Part shown: positions 26,805 through 34,465 of the stretch, in pieces
Layout of the letters: each line of letters opens with the position of its first letter
Position numbering within the stretch: the first letter of the stretch is position 1
IMG/VR virus record: IMGVR_UViG_3300042896_000308
Coordinates: 1-42,824 of that record
Reading direction: 5' to 3' (one strand)
DNA from: a virus
Length of the DNA: 42,824 bases
Notes under the pieces: generated by a model
Seen by the model: only the letters and a program-made list of their open reading frames with translations
The model's database searches: none
What the model was told of the DNA's origin: nothing
Program-made: the position numbers and the translations under genes

Positions 26805-28229
26805 ATGCAACTGATCGACTTTCTCACATCCCCCTGGGCTATCGTCCCCGACAAGCTCTTGGAGATTCAGGCCATCTACGCCACGCACCTGCGCGGCGAG
26901 AAGATCGACATCGAGGCCATCGAGGCGCGGCTGGGCCGCCCCCTGGCCAACGACCAACAGGCCTACCGCGTTGAGCCTGGCGGCATTGCTGTCCTTTCCG
27001 TCGCCGGTGTAATCAGCAACAAGGCCAACATGCTCACCCGCGTGAGCGGCGGCGCGTCCGCCCAGATGCTCACCCAGCAGGTTTCGTCCATGCGCGCAGA
27101 CCCCCGCGTGCGCGGCATCGTGCTGGACTTCGACACCCCGGGCGGCTCCGTGTTCGGCATCCCCGCGTTCGGGGCTGAAATCCGCGCGCTCGCATCCGAG
27201 AAGCCCACTGTTTCGGTGTCCACCGGCATGATGGCGTCCGCCGGTTACTGGACGGGCAGCGCGGCCAATGCCGTCTACCTGTCCGGCGAGACCGATTACA
27301 TGGGCAGCATCGGCGTCGTCGCCACTCACAGCTACAACCCGCGCAGCACTGGCGCCCAGGTGACGGAAATCACGGCGGGCAAATTCAAACGCATGGCCAG
27401 CGACGCCGCACCGTTGAGCGCCGAGGGCCGCGACTACATCCAGAGCCAGGTAGACGAAATCTACCGCGCCTTCGTTGGCGCCGTGGCCGAGAACCGCCGC
27501 GTGAGCGCTGATCAGGTCATCGAGAAAATGGCCGACGGCAGAATTTTTGTTGGCCAGCAAGCCGTGGATGCTGGCCTGGCCGACGGTATCGCTACCGTTG
27601 AGACCCTGGTGGACCGCATGGCTACCAACCCCGACCAATTCGCCGCCCGTACCCGCGCAGTATTTGCGCTGGGCGGCATCCCCAACGTGTCGGCGGAGGC
27701 GGGCGGTGTCCTTGCCCCCGCTGGCGCTACCACGACAGACGAGCCGGTGTTGCCCGTCGTTTCCCAAACTCCGAAAGGACACGCAATGACCCCTCAAGAA
27801 CTCGCGGCACAATTCGCCGCAGAGAATGCCGAGGCCTGCGCGCTTATCCGGGCCGAAGGTGCAGCCGCTGAACGCAGCCGCATTGCCGAAGTCCGTGAGC
27901 AGGCGATGCCAGGCCATGAATCGCTGATCGAGGCCCTGGCCTTCGACGGCAAAACGTCTGGCCCGCAAGCCGCTGTGCAGGTGCTCGCCGCCGAGCGCAG
28001 CCGCACCGCTGGGCAGGCACAGGCCCGCAACGACGACGCACCCGCGCCTGTCGCGCAGGCCGCCTCTGAAGATCATGTGGACGCCCCGCAGGCGAACATC
28101 GGCGCAGGTGGTGTCCTCACCGCCAGCGTTGACATGGCCGCACTCGATGCAGCCGCAAAAGATCACCAGTCCAAAAACCCCGGCGTGTCCTACGTGGCCG
28201 CCATTAAAGCAGTTCAGAAAGGAGCCTAA
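26805..28229 (+). CDS. Head maturation protease, S49 family, fused to scaffold
   Basis: This 474-residue protein is built like lambda gpC. An S49 (SppA/ClpP-fold) protease domain spans about 50-270, with G-F/S-type strands, G-M-M-A-S-A-G-Y-W carrying the likely nucleophile S145, and K193 or K195 as partner lysine. An acidic linker follows, and then a scaffold domain from M328. The protease should cut scaffold and itself during capsid assembly. A strong internal ribosome site and ATG at 27786 allow the scaffold to be made alone. The start may be leaderless. Confidence 0.9.
   Translation: MQLIDFLTSPWAIVPDKLLEIQAIYATHLRGEKIDIEAIEARLGRPLANDQQAYRVEPGGIAVLSVAGVISNKANMLTRVSGGASAQMLTQQVSSMRADPRVRGIVLDFDTPGGSVFGIPAFGAEIRALASEKPTVSVSTGMMASAGYWTGSAANAVYLSGETDYMGSIGVVATHSYNPRSTGAQVTEITAGKFKRMASDAAPLSAEGRDYIQSQVDEIYRAFVGAVAENRRVSADQVIEKMADGRIFVGQQAVDAGLADGIATVETLVDRMATNPDQFAARTRAVFALGGIPNVSAEAGGVLAPAGATTTDEPVLPVVSQTPKGHAMTPQELAAQFAAENAEACALIRAEGAAAERSRIAEVREQAMPGHESLIEALAFDGKTSGPQAAVQVLAAERSRTAGQAQARNDDAPAPVAQAASEDHVDAPQANIGAGGVLTASVDMAALDAAAKDHQSKNPGVSYVAAIKAVQKGA
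27786..28229 (+). CDS. Nested scaffolding protein (Nu3-like, in-frame internal start)
   Basis: The ATG at 27786 is in frame with the protease gene and has AAAGGA (27775-27780) five bases upstream. It would give a 147-residue protein identical to the protease C terminus: helical, alanine- and charge-rich (A-A-E-R-S-R-I-A-E-V-R-E-Q-A), then a flexible middle and a closing helix A-I-K-A-V-Q-K-G-A. In lambda, gpNu3 is made in the same way from the end of gpC and shapes the procapsid. The ribosome site inside a coding frame is the direct evidence; expression is inferred. Confidence 0.8.
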   Translation: MTPQELAAQFAAENAEACALIRAEGAAAERSRIAEVREQAMPGHESLIEALAFDGKTSGPQAAVQVLAAERSRTAGQAQARNDDAPAPVAQAASEDHVDAPQANIGAGGVLTASVDMAALDAAAKDHQSKNPGVSYVAAIKAVQKGA

Positions 28230-28232
28230 ACC

Positions 28233-28571
28233 ATGGCCTCTACCGCTACCAACTCCGTCATCCTGTCTGTGCTCGCTACCGCTGCATTGACGGCCAATCG
28301 CTGCGTCTCCATCGCTGGCGCCGTTCCCGCAGGTGCGGCCACCTCGCTGGGCGTTTCTATGAGCGACGGCGCTATCGGTGATTTTGTCCCTGTGGTCGTA
28401 CTCGGCACTGCTGTGGCAATCGCTGGCGCCGCCATTGCCAAGGGTGCGGCCGTCGAGGTGGGCACGACCGGCAAGGTCGTTACCAAGTCGGCTGGCATCA
28501 CCATCGGGCGCGCACTCGCCGCTGCGGCTGCTGACGGCGACCAGGTAGAAATCCTGCTCATCGGCAACTAA
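28233..28571 (+). CDS. Capsid decoration protein (gpD position, DUF2190-like)
   Basis: This 112-residue, alanine/glycine/valine-rich beta protein has the pattern A-N-R-C-V-S-I-A-G-A-V-P-A-G, then V-V-V-L-G-T-A-V-A-I-A-G, and ends A-D-G-D-Q-V-E-I-L-L-I-G-N. These are typical of DUF2190-type cement proteins that sit at capsid three-fold positions and stiffen the head. It lies between scaffold and major capsid protein, just where lambda has gpD. GGAG precedes the ATG. There are no membrane spans despite the hydrophobic composition; short strands alternate with turns. Confidence 0.82.
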   Translation: MASTATNSVILSVLATAALTANRCVSIAGAVPAGAATSLGVSMSDGAIGDFVPVVVLGTAVAIAGAAIAKGAAVEVGTTGKVVTKSAGITIGRALAAAAADGDQVEILLIGN

Positions 28572-28598
28572 TCAACATACCATTTTCAGGATTTAACT

Positions 28599-29549
28599 AT
28601 GTCCCAACTCACTCCCGCACAGGCCCGCGTCATCAACCCCGTGTTGACGAGCATCGCTCAGGGCTACGCCAACAACGAGATGGTCGGTGGCGCCCTGTTC
28701 CCCCAGGTTGCTGTCGGCACTCGCGCTGGCAACATCATCACTTTCGGCAAGGAAGCGTTCATGCAGTACGCCGACCTGGCCCGTGCCCCCGGCGGCGCAA
28801 CCAAGCGCGTGCAGCTCGGCTACGCTGGCAGCTCGTTCGGCCTGGTGGACTACTCGCTGGAGGGCTCGCTCCCCATCGAAATCCTGCAGGAAGGCCTGGC
28901 CAACGACAAGGGTTTCAGTATCGACGGTGCCCAGATCGCGCTCAAAGGCGTGCAGGACATCATGGCGCTGCGTTTGGAAATCGCCCAGGCGACCCTGGCG
29001 ACGACCGCTGGTAACTACGGCACCTCCAACAAGGTTACGCTGTCCGGCACTTCGCAGTGGTCTGACTTCACCGGCACCAGCAACCCTGTGGCCGTGGTGC
29101 AGACTGCTAAGGATTCCATCCGCCAGCAAACCGGCAAGCGCCCCAACGTGATGGTGATCGGTGCGCAGGTGTTCAGCGCGCTGGTGCAGCACCCCGTGAT
29201 CATCGACCGCATCAAGTACACGGGCCGCGACGTTCCTACCGTGGAGCTGTTGTCTGCGCTGTTCGGCCTGCGCGTGGTTATCGGTGACGGCATCAAGTCT
29301 ACAGACGCTGGCGTGTTCAGCGACATCTGGGGCAAGAGCGTCGTCCTGGCCTACACCGAGTTGTCGCCCCTGGCTGCAATGGGTACGCCGACCTTCGGCT
29401 ACACCTACAACCTTGGTGGTTACCCGCTGGTCGAGGAGCCCTACTACGAGCGCAACAGCAAGACCTGGTATTTCCCGGTCACGCGCGCTGAGGCGCCGGT
29501 GATTGCCGGTGCTACCGCTGGTTACCTGATCAGCGCAGCTGTCGCGTAA
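28599..29549 (+). CDS. Major capsid protein (lambda gpE family)
   Basis: This 316-residue HK97-fold shell protein opens A-R-V-I-N-P-V-L-T-S-I-A-Q-G-Y and has F-P-Q-V-A-V near residue 35. Later come R-P-N-V-M-V-I-G-A-Q-V-F (about 182-193), L-F-G-L-R-V-V-I-G-D-G, and a C-terminal E-P-Y-Y-E-R-N-S-K-T-W-Y-F-P-V-T-R. It forms the icosahedral head together with portal and decoration protein. AGGA precedes the ATG. GC content and codon use are those of a highly expressed gene. Length is slightly below lambda gpE (341), well within the family. Confidence 0.92.
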   Translation: MSQLTPAQARVINPVLTSIAQGYANNEMVGGALFPQVAVGTRAGNIITFGKEAFMQYADLARAPGGATKRVQLGYAGSSFGLVDYSLEGSLPIEILQEGLANDKGFSIDGAQIALKGVQDIMALRLEIAQATLATTAGNYGTSNKVTLSGTSQWSDFTGTSNPVAVVQTAKDSIRQQTGKRPNVMVIGAQVFSALVQHPVIIDRIKYTGRDVPTVELLSALFGLRVVIGDGIKSTDAGVFSDIWGKSVVLAYTELSPLAAMGTPTFGYTYNLGGYPLVEEPYYERNSKTWYFPVTRAEAPVIAGATAGYLISAAVA

Positions 29550-29565
29550 ACGGCTGGGGGACACA

Positions 29566-29727
29566 GTGAAAATTGTCATTGAATCCCCCGTCGTTCACGA
29601 CGGGAAAGCCCTCGAACTTGGCGCCATGGTTGACCTGCCAAAGGATGCAGCCGAGGCCCTAGTGGCCGCCGGTGTCGCCTCCGCGCCGGTCGCCAAGGCT
29701 GCCAAGGCCGTCAAGGTCGAGGGCTAA
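29566..29727 (+). CDS. Small head-completion-position protein (53 aa, GTG start)
   Basis: A 53-residue frame from GTG 29566 reads K-I-V-I-E-S-P-V-V-H-D-G-K-A-L-E-L-G-A, then V-D-L-P-K-D-A-A-E-A-L-V-A-A-G-V-A, and ends in an alanine/lysine tail. This pattern (H-D-G-K-x-x-x-x-G-x-x-V-x-L-P) belongs to a widespread small family, DUF7210-like by memory, found directly after the major capsid gene. It occupies the FI position of lambda but is not obviously related to FI. GGGGGA upstream can serve as ribosome site. Confidence 0.72.
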   Translation: MKIVIESPVVHDGKALELGAMVDLPKDAAEALVAAGVASAPVAKAAKAVKVEG

Positions 29728-29730
29728 CCC

Positions 29731-30036
29731 GTGGCGTTCGCCGAGGACATAAGCGTGTTCTTTTCCGCAACCGAGTTTGCGGTTCAGGCATCGTTCACGC
29801 CCTCAGCGGGCGGCGCCGCACAGGTCGCAAACGTCATACTGGATTCGCCCACCGACGATATTTTCGGCGGTGATGGCAACTCCACCGAATACAAAATTAC
29901 CTACCCCGTGACCGCGCTTATTGGCATCCGCAAGGGTGACAGCGGCACGGTCAACGGCTTGGCCTTCCGCGTGCGCGGCGAGCCCAGGCTGCTGGACGAT
30001 GGCCGCCTAAAGGCCGCCGTCTTAACGAAAGTCTGA
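29731..30036 (+). CDS. Head-tail joining protein (FII position)
   Basis: This 101-residue beta-rich protein (GTG start three bases after the previous stop) has the pattern A-E-D-I-S-V-F-F and, in the second half, Y-P-V-T-A-L-I-G-I-R-K-G-D-S-G-T-V-N-G-L. It closes R-G-E-P-R-L-L-D-D-G-R-L-K-A-A-V-L. Such F/V-x-V-R-x-x-x-x-x-x-D-G endings are typical of gpFII and related attachment proteins that form the surface to which the tail docks. Position between capsid and tail-terminator genes agrees. Confidence 0.78.
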   Translation: MAFAEDISVFFSATEFAVQASFTPSAGGAAQVANVILDSPTDDIFGGDGNSTEYKITYPVTALIGIRKGDSGTVNGLAFRVRGEPRLLDDGRLKAAVLTKV

Positions 30037-30038
30037 CC

Positions 30039-30470
30039 ATGGCCGATAGCAAGCGCGAGGCCATCATCAAGCGGGTTGCCACCGTCCTGGCGGCAACCGT
30101 TGGCGTTGGTGGCCGGGTCTACCGCAGCGACCCAGAGGCCGTAGACCGCGATAACCACCCCTGCGTCTTGCTGGCGTGGACAAACGACCAAGCAAGCCCG
30201 GAGACGGTAATGCAGGCCGAGCGCACGCTGACGATTGAGGTGTCGGTCCTGGTGCGCGGTAACCAGCCGGACGCCCTGGCCGACCCGATAATCCAGAGCG
30301 TGCACGCGCTGATCATGGCCGACAGCCAGCTAAATGGCCTGGCCATTGATACCGAGTTTGGCGATGCCCGCTTTGAGGTCGCAAGCGCAGACGAAACGGC
30401 TGGGAAGCTGACCCACCAATACCTGGTCAAGTTCCGCCACAATTACGGCAACTTGGCTAACCCGATTTAA
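30039..30470 (+). CDS. Tail terminator protein (gpU position)
   Basis: This 143-residue protein has the pattern K-R-V-A-T-V-L-A-A-T-V-G-V-G-G-R-V-Y-R-S near residues 10-30, P-C-V-L-L-A-W, and T-I-E-V-S-V-L-V-R-G. It ends H-Q-Y-L-V-K-F-R-H-N-Y-G-N-L-A. This fits the tail terminator fold, which caps the growing tail tube and joins the head. In lambda gpZ lies between FII and U; here only two bases separate the FII- and U-position genes, so no Z homologue is present at this place. Confidence 0.78.
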   Translation: MADSKREAIIKRVATVLAATVGVGGRVYRSDPEAVDRDNHPCVLLAWTNDQASPETVMQAERTLTIEVSVLVRGNQPDALADPIIQSVHALIMADSQLNGLAIDTEFGDARFEVASADETAGKLTHQYLVKFRHNYGNLANPI

Positions 30471-30482
30471 CTGGAGCAATAA

Positions 30483-31415
30483 ATGCCTTTACTCAGCCGC
30501 AAGCGCACAATTCTGGCCAAGACCGAGGTCACCTATGGCACTGACCCAACCCCCACCGGCGTGGCGAATGCCATCCTGGTGCGCAACCTAAACATCACGC
30601 CGCTGAGCGCCGAGGTGGTGAGCCGCGACCTTATCCGCCCCTACCTTGGAGCGAGCGAGCAGCTGCTGGCTTCGTCTTACGTCTCGGTCGATTTTGAGGT
30701 TGAAATGGCCGGTGCCGGTACCGCTGGCACGGCCCCCGCATATGGCCCGCTGCTTCAGGCCTGCGGCCTGGCTGAGACGCTGCTGGCGGTTACTTCCGCC
30801 ACCTACGCCCCGGTTTCTACCGCTTTCAAGTCTGCAACGATTTACTACAACGTGGACGGCGTGCTGCATAAGATCACGGGCGCCCGTGGCAATGTGGAGC
30901 TCAACATTGCCGCCGGTCAAATCCCGACGTTCAAGTTTTCGTTCACCGGCCTCTACAACGCGCCGACGGACACTGCGGCGCCGTCCGTCACCTACACGGC
31001 TTTCCAGACCCCGCTGGTCGCCAACAACGACAACACGACCGGGTTTAGCCTGTTCAGCTATTCCGGCATCCTGTCTTCGCTGGCGCTGAACCTGAACAAC
31101 GCTGTGGCCTTCCGCAACCTGATTGGCCTGGAGGATGTGCTGATGACCGACCGCCAGGTGAATGGCACCTGCGTGATCGAGGCGCCGAATATTGCCACCA
31201 AAGACTTTTTCAGCATCGCCCTGGGCAATACCCTGGGCGCGCTGGACATCACCCACGGCATCACGGCTGGCAACAGGGTGCAGGTCACGTCGGCCCGCGT
31301 GGATATTTCCAACCCGACGTATCAGGACATGAACGGCATTCAGATGATGCAAATCCCGCTCACGCTGGTGCCAAGCACGACGGGAAATGACGAAATCAGC
31401 ATTGTCGTAAAATAA
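30483..31415 (+). CDS. Major tail tube protein (gpV position)
   Basis: This 310-residue tail tube subunit opens L-L-S-R-K-R-T-I-L-A-K-T-E-V-T-Y-G-T-D-P-T-P (in part), then S-R-D-L-I-R-P-Y-L-G. Its middle reads V-E-L-N-I-A-A-G-Q-I-P-T-F-K-F-S-F-T-G-L-Y, and a late G-I-Q-M-M-Q-I-P-L-T-L-V-P-S precedes the end. These are the standard landmarks of phage tail tube proteins of this class. It should polymerise into the hexameric tube that the tape measure sizes. GGAG precedes the ATG. A strong terminator follows, as expected for a protein needed in many copies. Confidence 0.85.
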   Translation: MPLLSRKRTILAKTEVTYGTDPTPTGVANAILVRNLNITPLSAEVVSRDLIRPYLGASEQLLASSYVSVDFEVEMAGAGTAGTAPAYGPLLQACGLAETLLAVTSATYAPVSTAFKSATIYYNVDGVLHKITGARGNVELNIAAGQIPTFKFSFTGLYNAPTDTAAPSVTYTAFQTPLVANNDNTTGFSLFSYSGILSSLALNLNNAVAFRNLIGLEDVLMTDRQVNGTCVIEAPNIATKDFFSIALGNTLGALDITHGITAGNRVQVTSARVDISNPTYQDMNGIQMMQIPLTLVPSTTGNDEISIVVK

Positions 31416-31439
31416 CAATTCGCTGCGTCAACAACCCGG

Positions 31440-31463
31440 CCCGCCCCTCATGGGCGGGTTTTT
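31440..31463 (+). terminator. Terminator between tail tube and G/GT genes
   Basis: CCCGCCC (31440-31446) and GGGCGGG (31452-31458) form a perfect 7-bp stem with a 5-base loop, followed by TTTTT (31459-31463). It lies 25 bases after the tail-tube stop and 13 before the gpG start, inside one directional operon, so it probably lowers rather than stops downstream transcription. Confidence 0.85.
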
Positions 31464-31476
31464 ACTGGAGAACCAA

Positions 31477-31818
31477 ATGTTCAAGATCGTTCAAAATGCC
31501 ACCTACACCTGGCCCGTCACGGTGGAGTTGCCAACTGATGGCGGCAAGACGGAAAAGCAAACCTTCGACGCTGAGTTCAAGCGCCTGACCCAGACCCGCG
31601 TGGATGAAATCCGCCAGTCCGTGGAACGCGGTGAAATGCGCGATTCCGAGCTGGCGCGCGAGGCCATGGTGGGCTGGTCCGGTATCGTGGACGGTGACGG
31701 CGGGCAGGTGCAATTCAGCGAGAAATCACGCGACCAATTGCTGGACATCCCGCAGGTGTCTGGTGCCGTGGTGACTGCCTTGCTGAGCAGCATGTCCGGC
31801 GCCAAGCGAAAAAACTAA
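31477..31818 (+). CDS. Tail assembly chaperone, short form (gpG-like)
   Basis: This 113-residue chaperone coats the tape measure during tail assembly and is absent from the virion in lambda. It contains T-F-D-A-E-F-K-R-L-T-Q-T-R-V-D-E-I, as usual for this family (beta sheet, then helix), and ends S-G-A-K-R-K-N-stop. The ATG at 31477 has GGAG upstream; an earlier in-frame ATG at 31450 is inside the terminator hairpin. The last codons form a slippery heptamer, so a fraction of ribosomes continue into the T region. Confidence 0.85.
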   Translation: MFKIVQNATYTWPVTVELPTDGGKTEKQTFDAEFKRLTQTRVDEIRQSVERGEMRDSELAREAMVGWSGIVDGDGGQVQFSEKSRDQLLDIPQVSGAVVTALLSSMSGAKRKN

Positions 31819-32150
31819 CAGACGCCGCCCGCCACTGGGCTGGCGGCGGCGTCAAAGACGACAGCGCGGACGACCTGGCCGCGTTCGGTGCGCCCAAGGA
31901 AATGATCGACCAAGTAACGCTAGACCCGGAGCGGGCGTTTTACGGCGTGTGGGAGGATAATGTAGAGGCGCTGTCGATGTTTTTACGGCTGCAAACCCAG
32001 TGGGTTTTTACGGGCGCTAAGTTTGTTGGCCTAAATTATCAGTCCGCTGAATTTCTCATTAAAATACACGGGGCAGACCCCCTGGTGATGATGGACGACC
32101 TGCAGGCCATGGAGCTGGCGGCGCTGCAGGTAATTAACAAAAAGGATTGA
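31477..32150 (+). CDS. Tail assembly chaperone, frameshifted form (gpGT-like)
   Basis: A -1 shift at A-AAA-AAC (31809-31815) joins the G frame to the frame that runs from 31815 to the stop at 32150, giving a fusion of about 224 residues. The T part reads L-T-D-A-A-R-H-W-A-G-G-G-V-K, F-G-A-P-K-E-M-I, E-D-N-V-E-A-L-S-M-F, T-Q-W-V-F-T-G, and V-G-L-N-Y-Q-S-A-E, typical of the DUF1799-like T domain. Reading from the internal ATG at 31902 alone would cut off the H-W and G-G-G-V-K part. The fusion links chaperone to tail tube in lambda; here it is predicted from the signal and conserved T motifs. Confidence 0.85.
31809..31853 (+). promoter_or_regulatory. Programmed -1 ribosomal frameshift signal
   Basis: Slippery heptamer A-AAA-AAC (31809-31815) is in the correct frame. 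A 5-base spacer containing the G-frame stop (TAA 31816-31818) follows. Then comes a strong stem: GACGCCGCC (31821-31829) with GGCGGCGTC (31845-31853), plus GCCA (31831-31834) with TGGC (31841-31844), with one bulged C and a 6-base loop. All three parts of a classical -1 signal are present at standard spacing. Confidence 0.9.
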
Positions 32151-32153
32151 CCG

Positions 32154-34463
32154 ATGGCTATGAACATGACCGCCGCGCTAAAGATTGCGGCCAGCGTTTC
32201 CGGCCAGCAGGCAATCGACCAGCTTAACAAAGGCCTACAAAACGTTGACGGGGCCGCCAACTCGCTGACCAAGGGGTTTGGGTTCGCCAAAACCGCGCTG
32301 ACGGGCTTCCTAGCCATCGAGGCGGTGCAGTCCCTTGTCGGGTTCGCCAAGAGCACCATTGATGCCGTTGACGCCCTGCAGGATATGTCCAACCGCACCG
32401 GCGTTGCCGTCAGCGCGCTGTCCGAGCTGGACTTCGCGGCCAAGATGAGCGGCAGCAGCATCGAAGCGGTGCAGTCGGCCCTGGGCAAGTTGTCCGTCAA
32501 AGCCGTGGATTCCGTCACCGGCAACAAGACAGCCGCCGCCGCCTTTGATGCGCTGGGCATAAGCGTGCTCAATGCCGACGGCACCATGCGGTCGTCCATC
32601 GACCTGATGGAAGACCTGGGCGACAAATTCCGCGACATCAAAGACCCCGTGGTCAAGTCCGCACTGGCCATCGAAATTTTTGGCAAGTCCGGCGCCCAGA
32701 TGATTCCCGTGATCGAGGGCATGCGCGAGGCACGCGCTGAGGCGCAAGCCCTGGGCGTGGTCGTGTCTGATGAATTTGCGGCCAAGGCTGCAGCGTTTAA
32801 CGACAACCTAGACCGCATGGGCGCCATGTCTTCCGCGCTGGCCAAGTCGCTGCTGAATGAACTTTTGCCCTCATTGAACCGCGTCATGGGCGCCATGGTG
32901 CAGGCGCAGAAGGCGGGCGAGGGCAAGGGCTGGGCAGTCCTACGCCAGGTCACGCGCGAGGCGGTCTACGACTACGAAAACCTGGACAAGAGCATTACCG
33001 ACGTGACCACCAAGATCGCGCGCCTGGAGGAGATGCAGGCCGCGCTGACCAAGGATTCCTATGCCGCAGCGTTCAACCGGTTTTTCAGCCCCGAAGACTT
33101 AGTTACTGTAAATAACCAACTGGCCGAGGCCCGTGCGGTGCTTGCCCAGATGGCCGCGTTGAGGGGCCCAATTGCTGGCGCTGGCCGTGGCGCCGTAAAC
33201 CCAAGCGCACCGGATAATGGCCCGTCGGCGCTCGACCGCATCAACGGCGCGAAGGCTGCTGAGGAGGCTGCAAAGACCGCCAAGAAGCTGGATGGGGAGC
33301 GCCTGGCCGTCCTGAAAGGGCTTAGCGACGAAATCACCAAGCTGGTGAGCGGCGAAGATGAATTGACCCTGGCCAAACTGCGCGGCCTGGGTGCCAGTGC
33401 AGAACAGGTAGCCAAGGCCGCCGAGCTGATACGCAGGCGCAACGAGTTATCCGTGGCCGACAAGGCACGCGAAAAAGCATCAAGTGATGCCAATAGCCGC
33501 GAGAACGAAAGGGCCGGTATCCTCAAGGGCCTGAACGAGGAAATCACCAAGCTGAAATTTGGCGAGGACGGGCTGCTGGCGTTGAGGTTGCGTGGGCTGG
33601 GTGCAAGCGACCAAGAGATTGCCGCAGCCGTTGAGCTGATGCGCCAGCGTGCTGGGCTGAAGGATGTCGAGAAGGAGCGCGAGGAGGCCTTAAAGGCTGC
33701 CAAGAAAGCCACCGACGATGCGACCGCAGCGCAGGAAAAGCTGGCCGAGGCTGGCAAGCGCGTGTTCGACGACACCCGCACGCCGCTGGAAAAGTACAAC
33801 GCCGAAATGGAGCGGCTGAAAGGGCTGCTAGATGCAAACGCAATTTCGATGGACACGTTTGGCCGCGCCTCGAAGCAGGCCGACAACGAACTAAAAGGCC
33901 TAGGCAAGAATGGTGCCACCACGATGGACGAGCTAAAAAATGCCGTCGATGGCTGGGGCAAGGATGCGTCGGCGGCGTTCGTTGAATTTGCGTTCACCGG
34001 CAAGTCGTCGTTTGGCGACATGGTGACGAGCATCCTCAAGGACATGGCCAAGATGATCATCCAGACCCAAATCATGGCCCCGCTGATGGCGGCGCTCAAA
34101 GGCATGATGGGGTTTACGGCCAGCGCGAACGGCAACGTGATGACCGACAGCGGCCCCATGGCGCTCAAGAAATACGCCAACGGCGGCATTGCCCGCACCC
34201 CGCAGCTGTCGCTGTTTGGCGAGGGCAGCATGGCCGAGGCCTACGTGCCACTGCCCGATGGCCGCAGCATCCCCGTTACCGTGAGCGGCGACGGTGGTGG
34301 TGGCGGCGACGTTTACAACATCACGGTGCCGGTGACGGTGGACGGCCAGGGCGGGGCGGCAACAAGCGCGTCCAGTGCTGGCGCCTTGGGCAAGGCCATC
34401 GCCAACGCCGTGCGGTCCGAACTTATCAACCAAAAGCGCCCTGGCGGGCTGCTGGCAGCATAA
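32154..34463 (+). CDS. Tape measure protein
   Basis: This 769-residue tape measure sets tail length and is ejected during infection. It is helical and alanine-rich throughout, with a TMP N-terminal region (Q-Q-A-I-D-Q-L-N-K-G-L) and a hydrophobic/amphipathic stretch near 40-70. Long coiled segments follow, then a C-terminal end with K-Y-A-N-G-G-I-A and G-E-G-S-M-A-E-A-Y-V-P-L-P-D-G-R, the usual lambda gpH-type signature. Residues about 381-433 and 450-504 are internal repeats (I/V-L-K-G-L-x-x-E-I-T-K-L, then R-G-L-G-A-S). At about 1.5 angstrom per residue the tail would be near 115 nm. Confidence 0.92.
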   Translation: MAMNMTAALKIAASVSGQQAIDQLNKGLQNVDGAANSLTKGFGFAKTALTGFLAIEAVQSLVGFAKSTIDAVDALQDMSNRTGVAVSALSELDFAAKMSGSSIEAVQSALGKLSVKAVDSVTGNKTAAAAFDALGISVLNADGTMRSSIDLMEDLGDKFRDIKDPVVKSALAIEIFGKSGAQMIPVIEGMREARAEAQALGVVVSDEFAAKAAAFNDNLDRMGAMSSALAKSLLNELLPSLNRVMGAMVQAQKAGEGKGWAVLRQVTREAVYDYENLDKSITDVTTKIARLEEMQAALTKDSYAAAFNRFFSPEDLVTVNNQLAEARAVLAQMAALRGPIAGAGRGAVNPSAPDNGPSALDRINGAKAAEEAAKTAKKLDGERLAVLKGLSDEITKLVSGEDELTLAKLRGLGASAEQVAKAAELIRRRNELSVADKAREKASSDANSRENERAGILKGLNEEITKLKFGEDGLLALRLRGLGASDQEIAAAVELMRQRAGLKDVEKEREEALKAAKKATDDATAAQEKLAEAGKRVFDDTRTPLEKYNAEMERLKGLLDANAISMDTFGRASKQADNELKGLGKNGATTMDELKNAVDGWGKDASAAFVEFAFTGKSSFGDMVTSILKDMAKMIIQTQIMAPLMAALKGMMGFTASANGNVMTDSGPMALKKYANGGIARTPQLSLFGEGSMAEAYVPLPDGRSIPVTVSGDGGGGGDVYNITVPVTVDGQGGAATSASSAGALGKAIANAVRSELINQKRPGGLLAA

Positions 34464-34465
34464 CC

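Noticed and set aside
26412-28166. Long minus-strand open frame (584 codons) opposite the protease gene
   Set aside because: It mirrors the plus-strand protease/scaffold gene, whose motifs and nested ribosome site are clear. High-GC codon bias creates long antisense frames; no ribosome site or family motif supports it.
33059-34231. Minus-strand frame (390 codons) opposite the tape measure
   Set aside because: Serine/alanine-rich antisense of an alanine-rich helical gene; no motifs.
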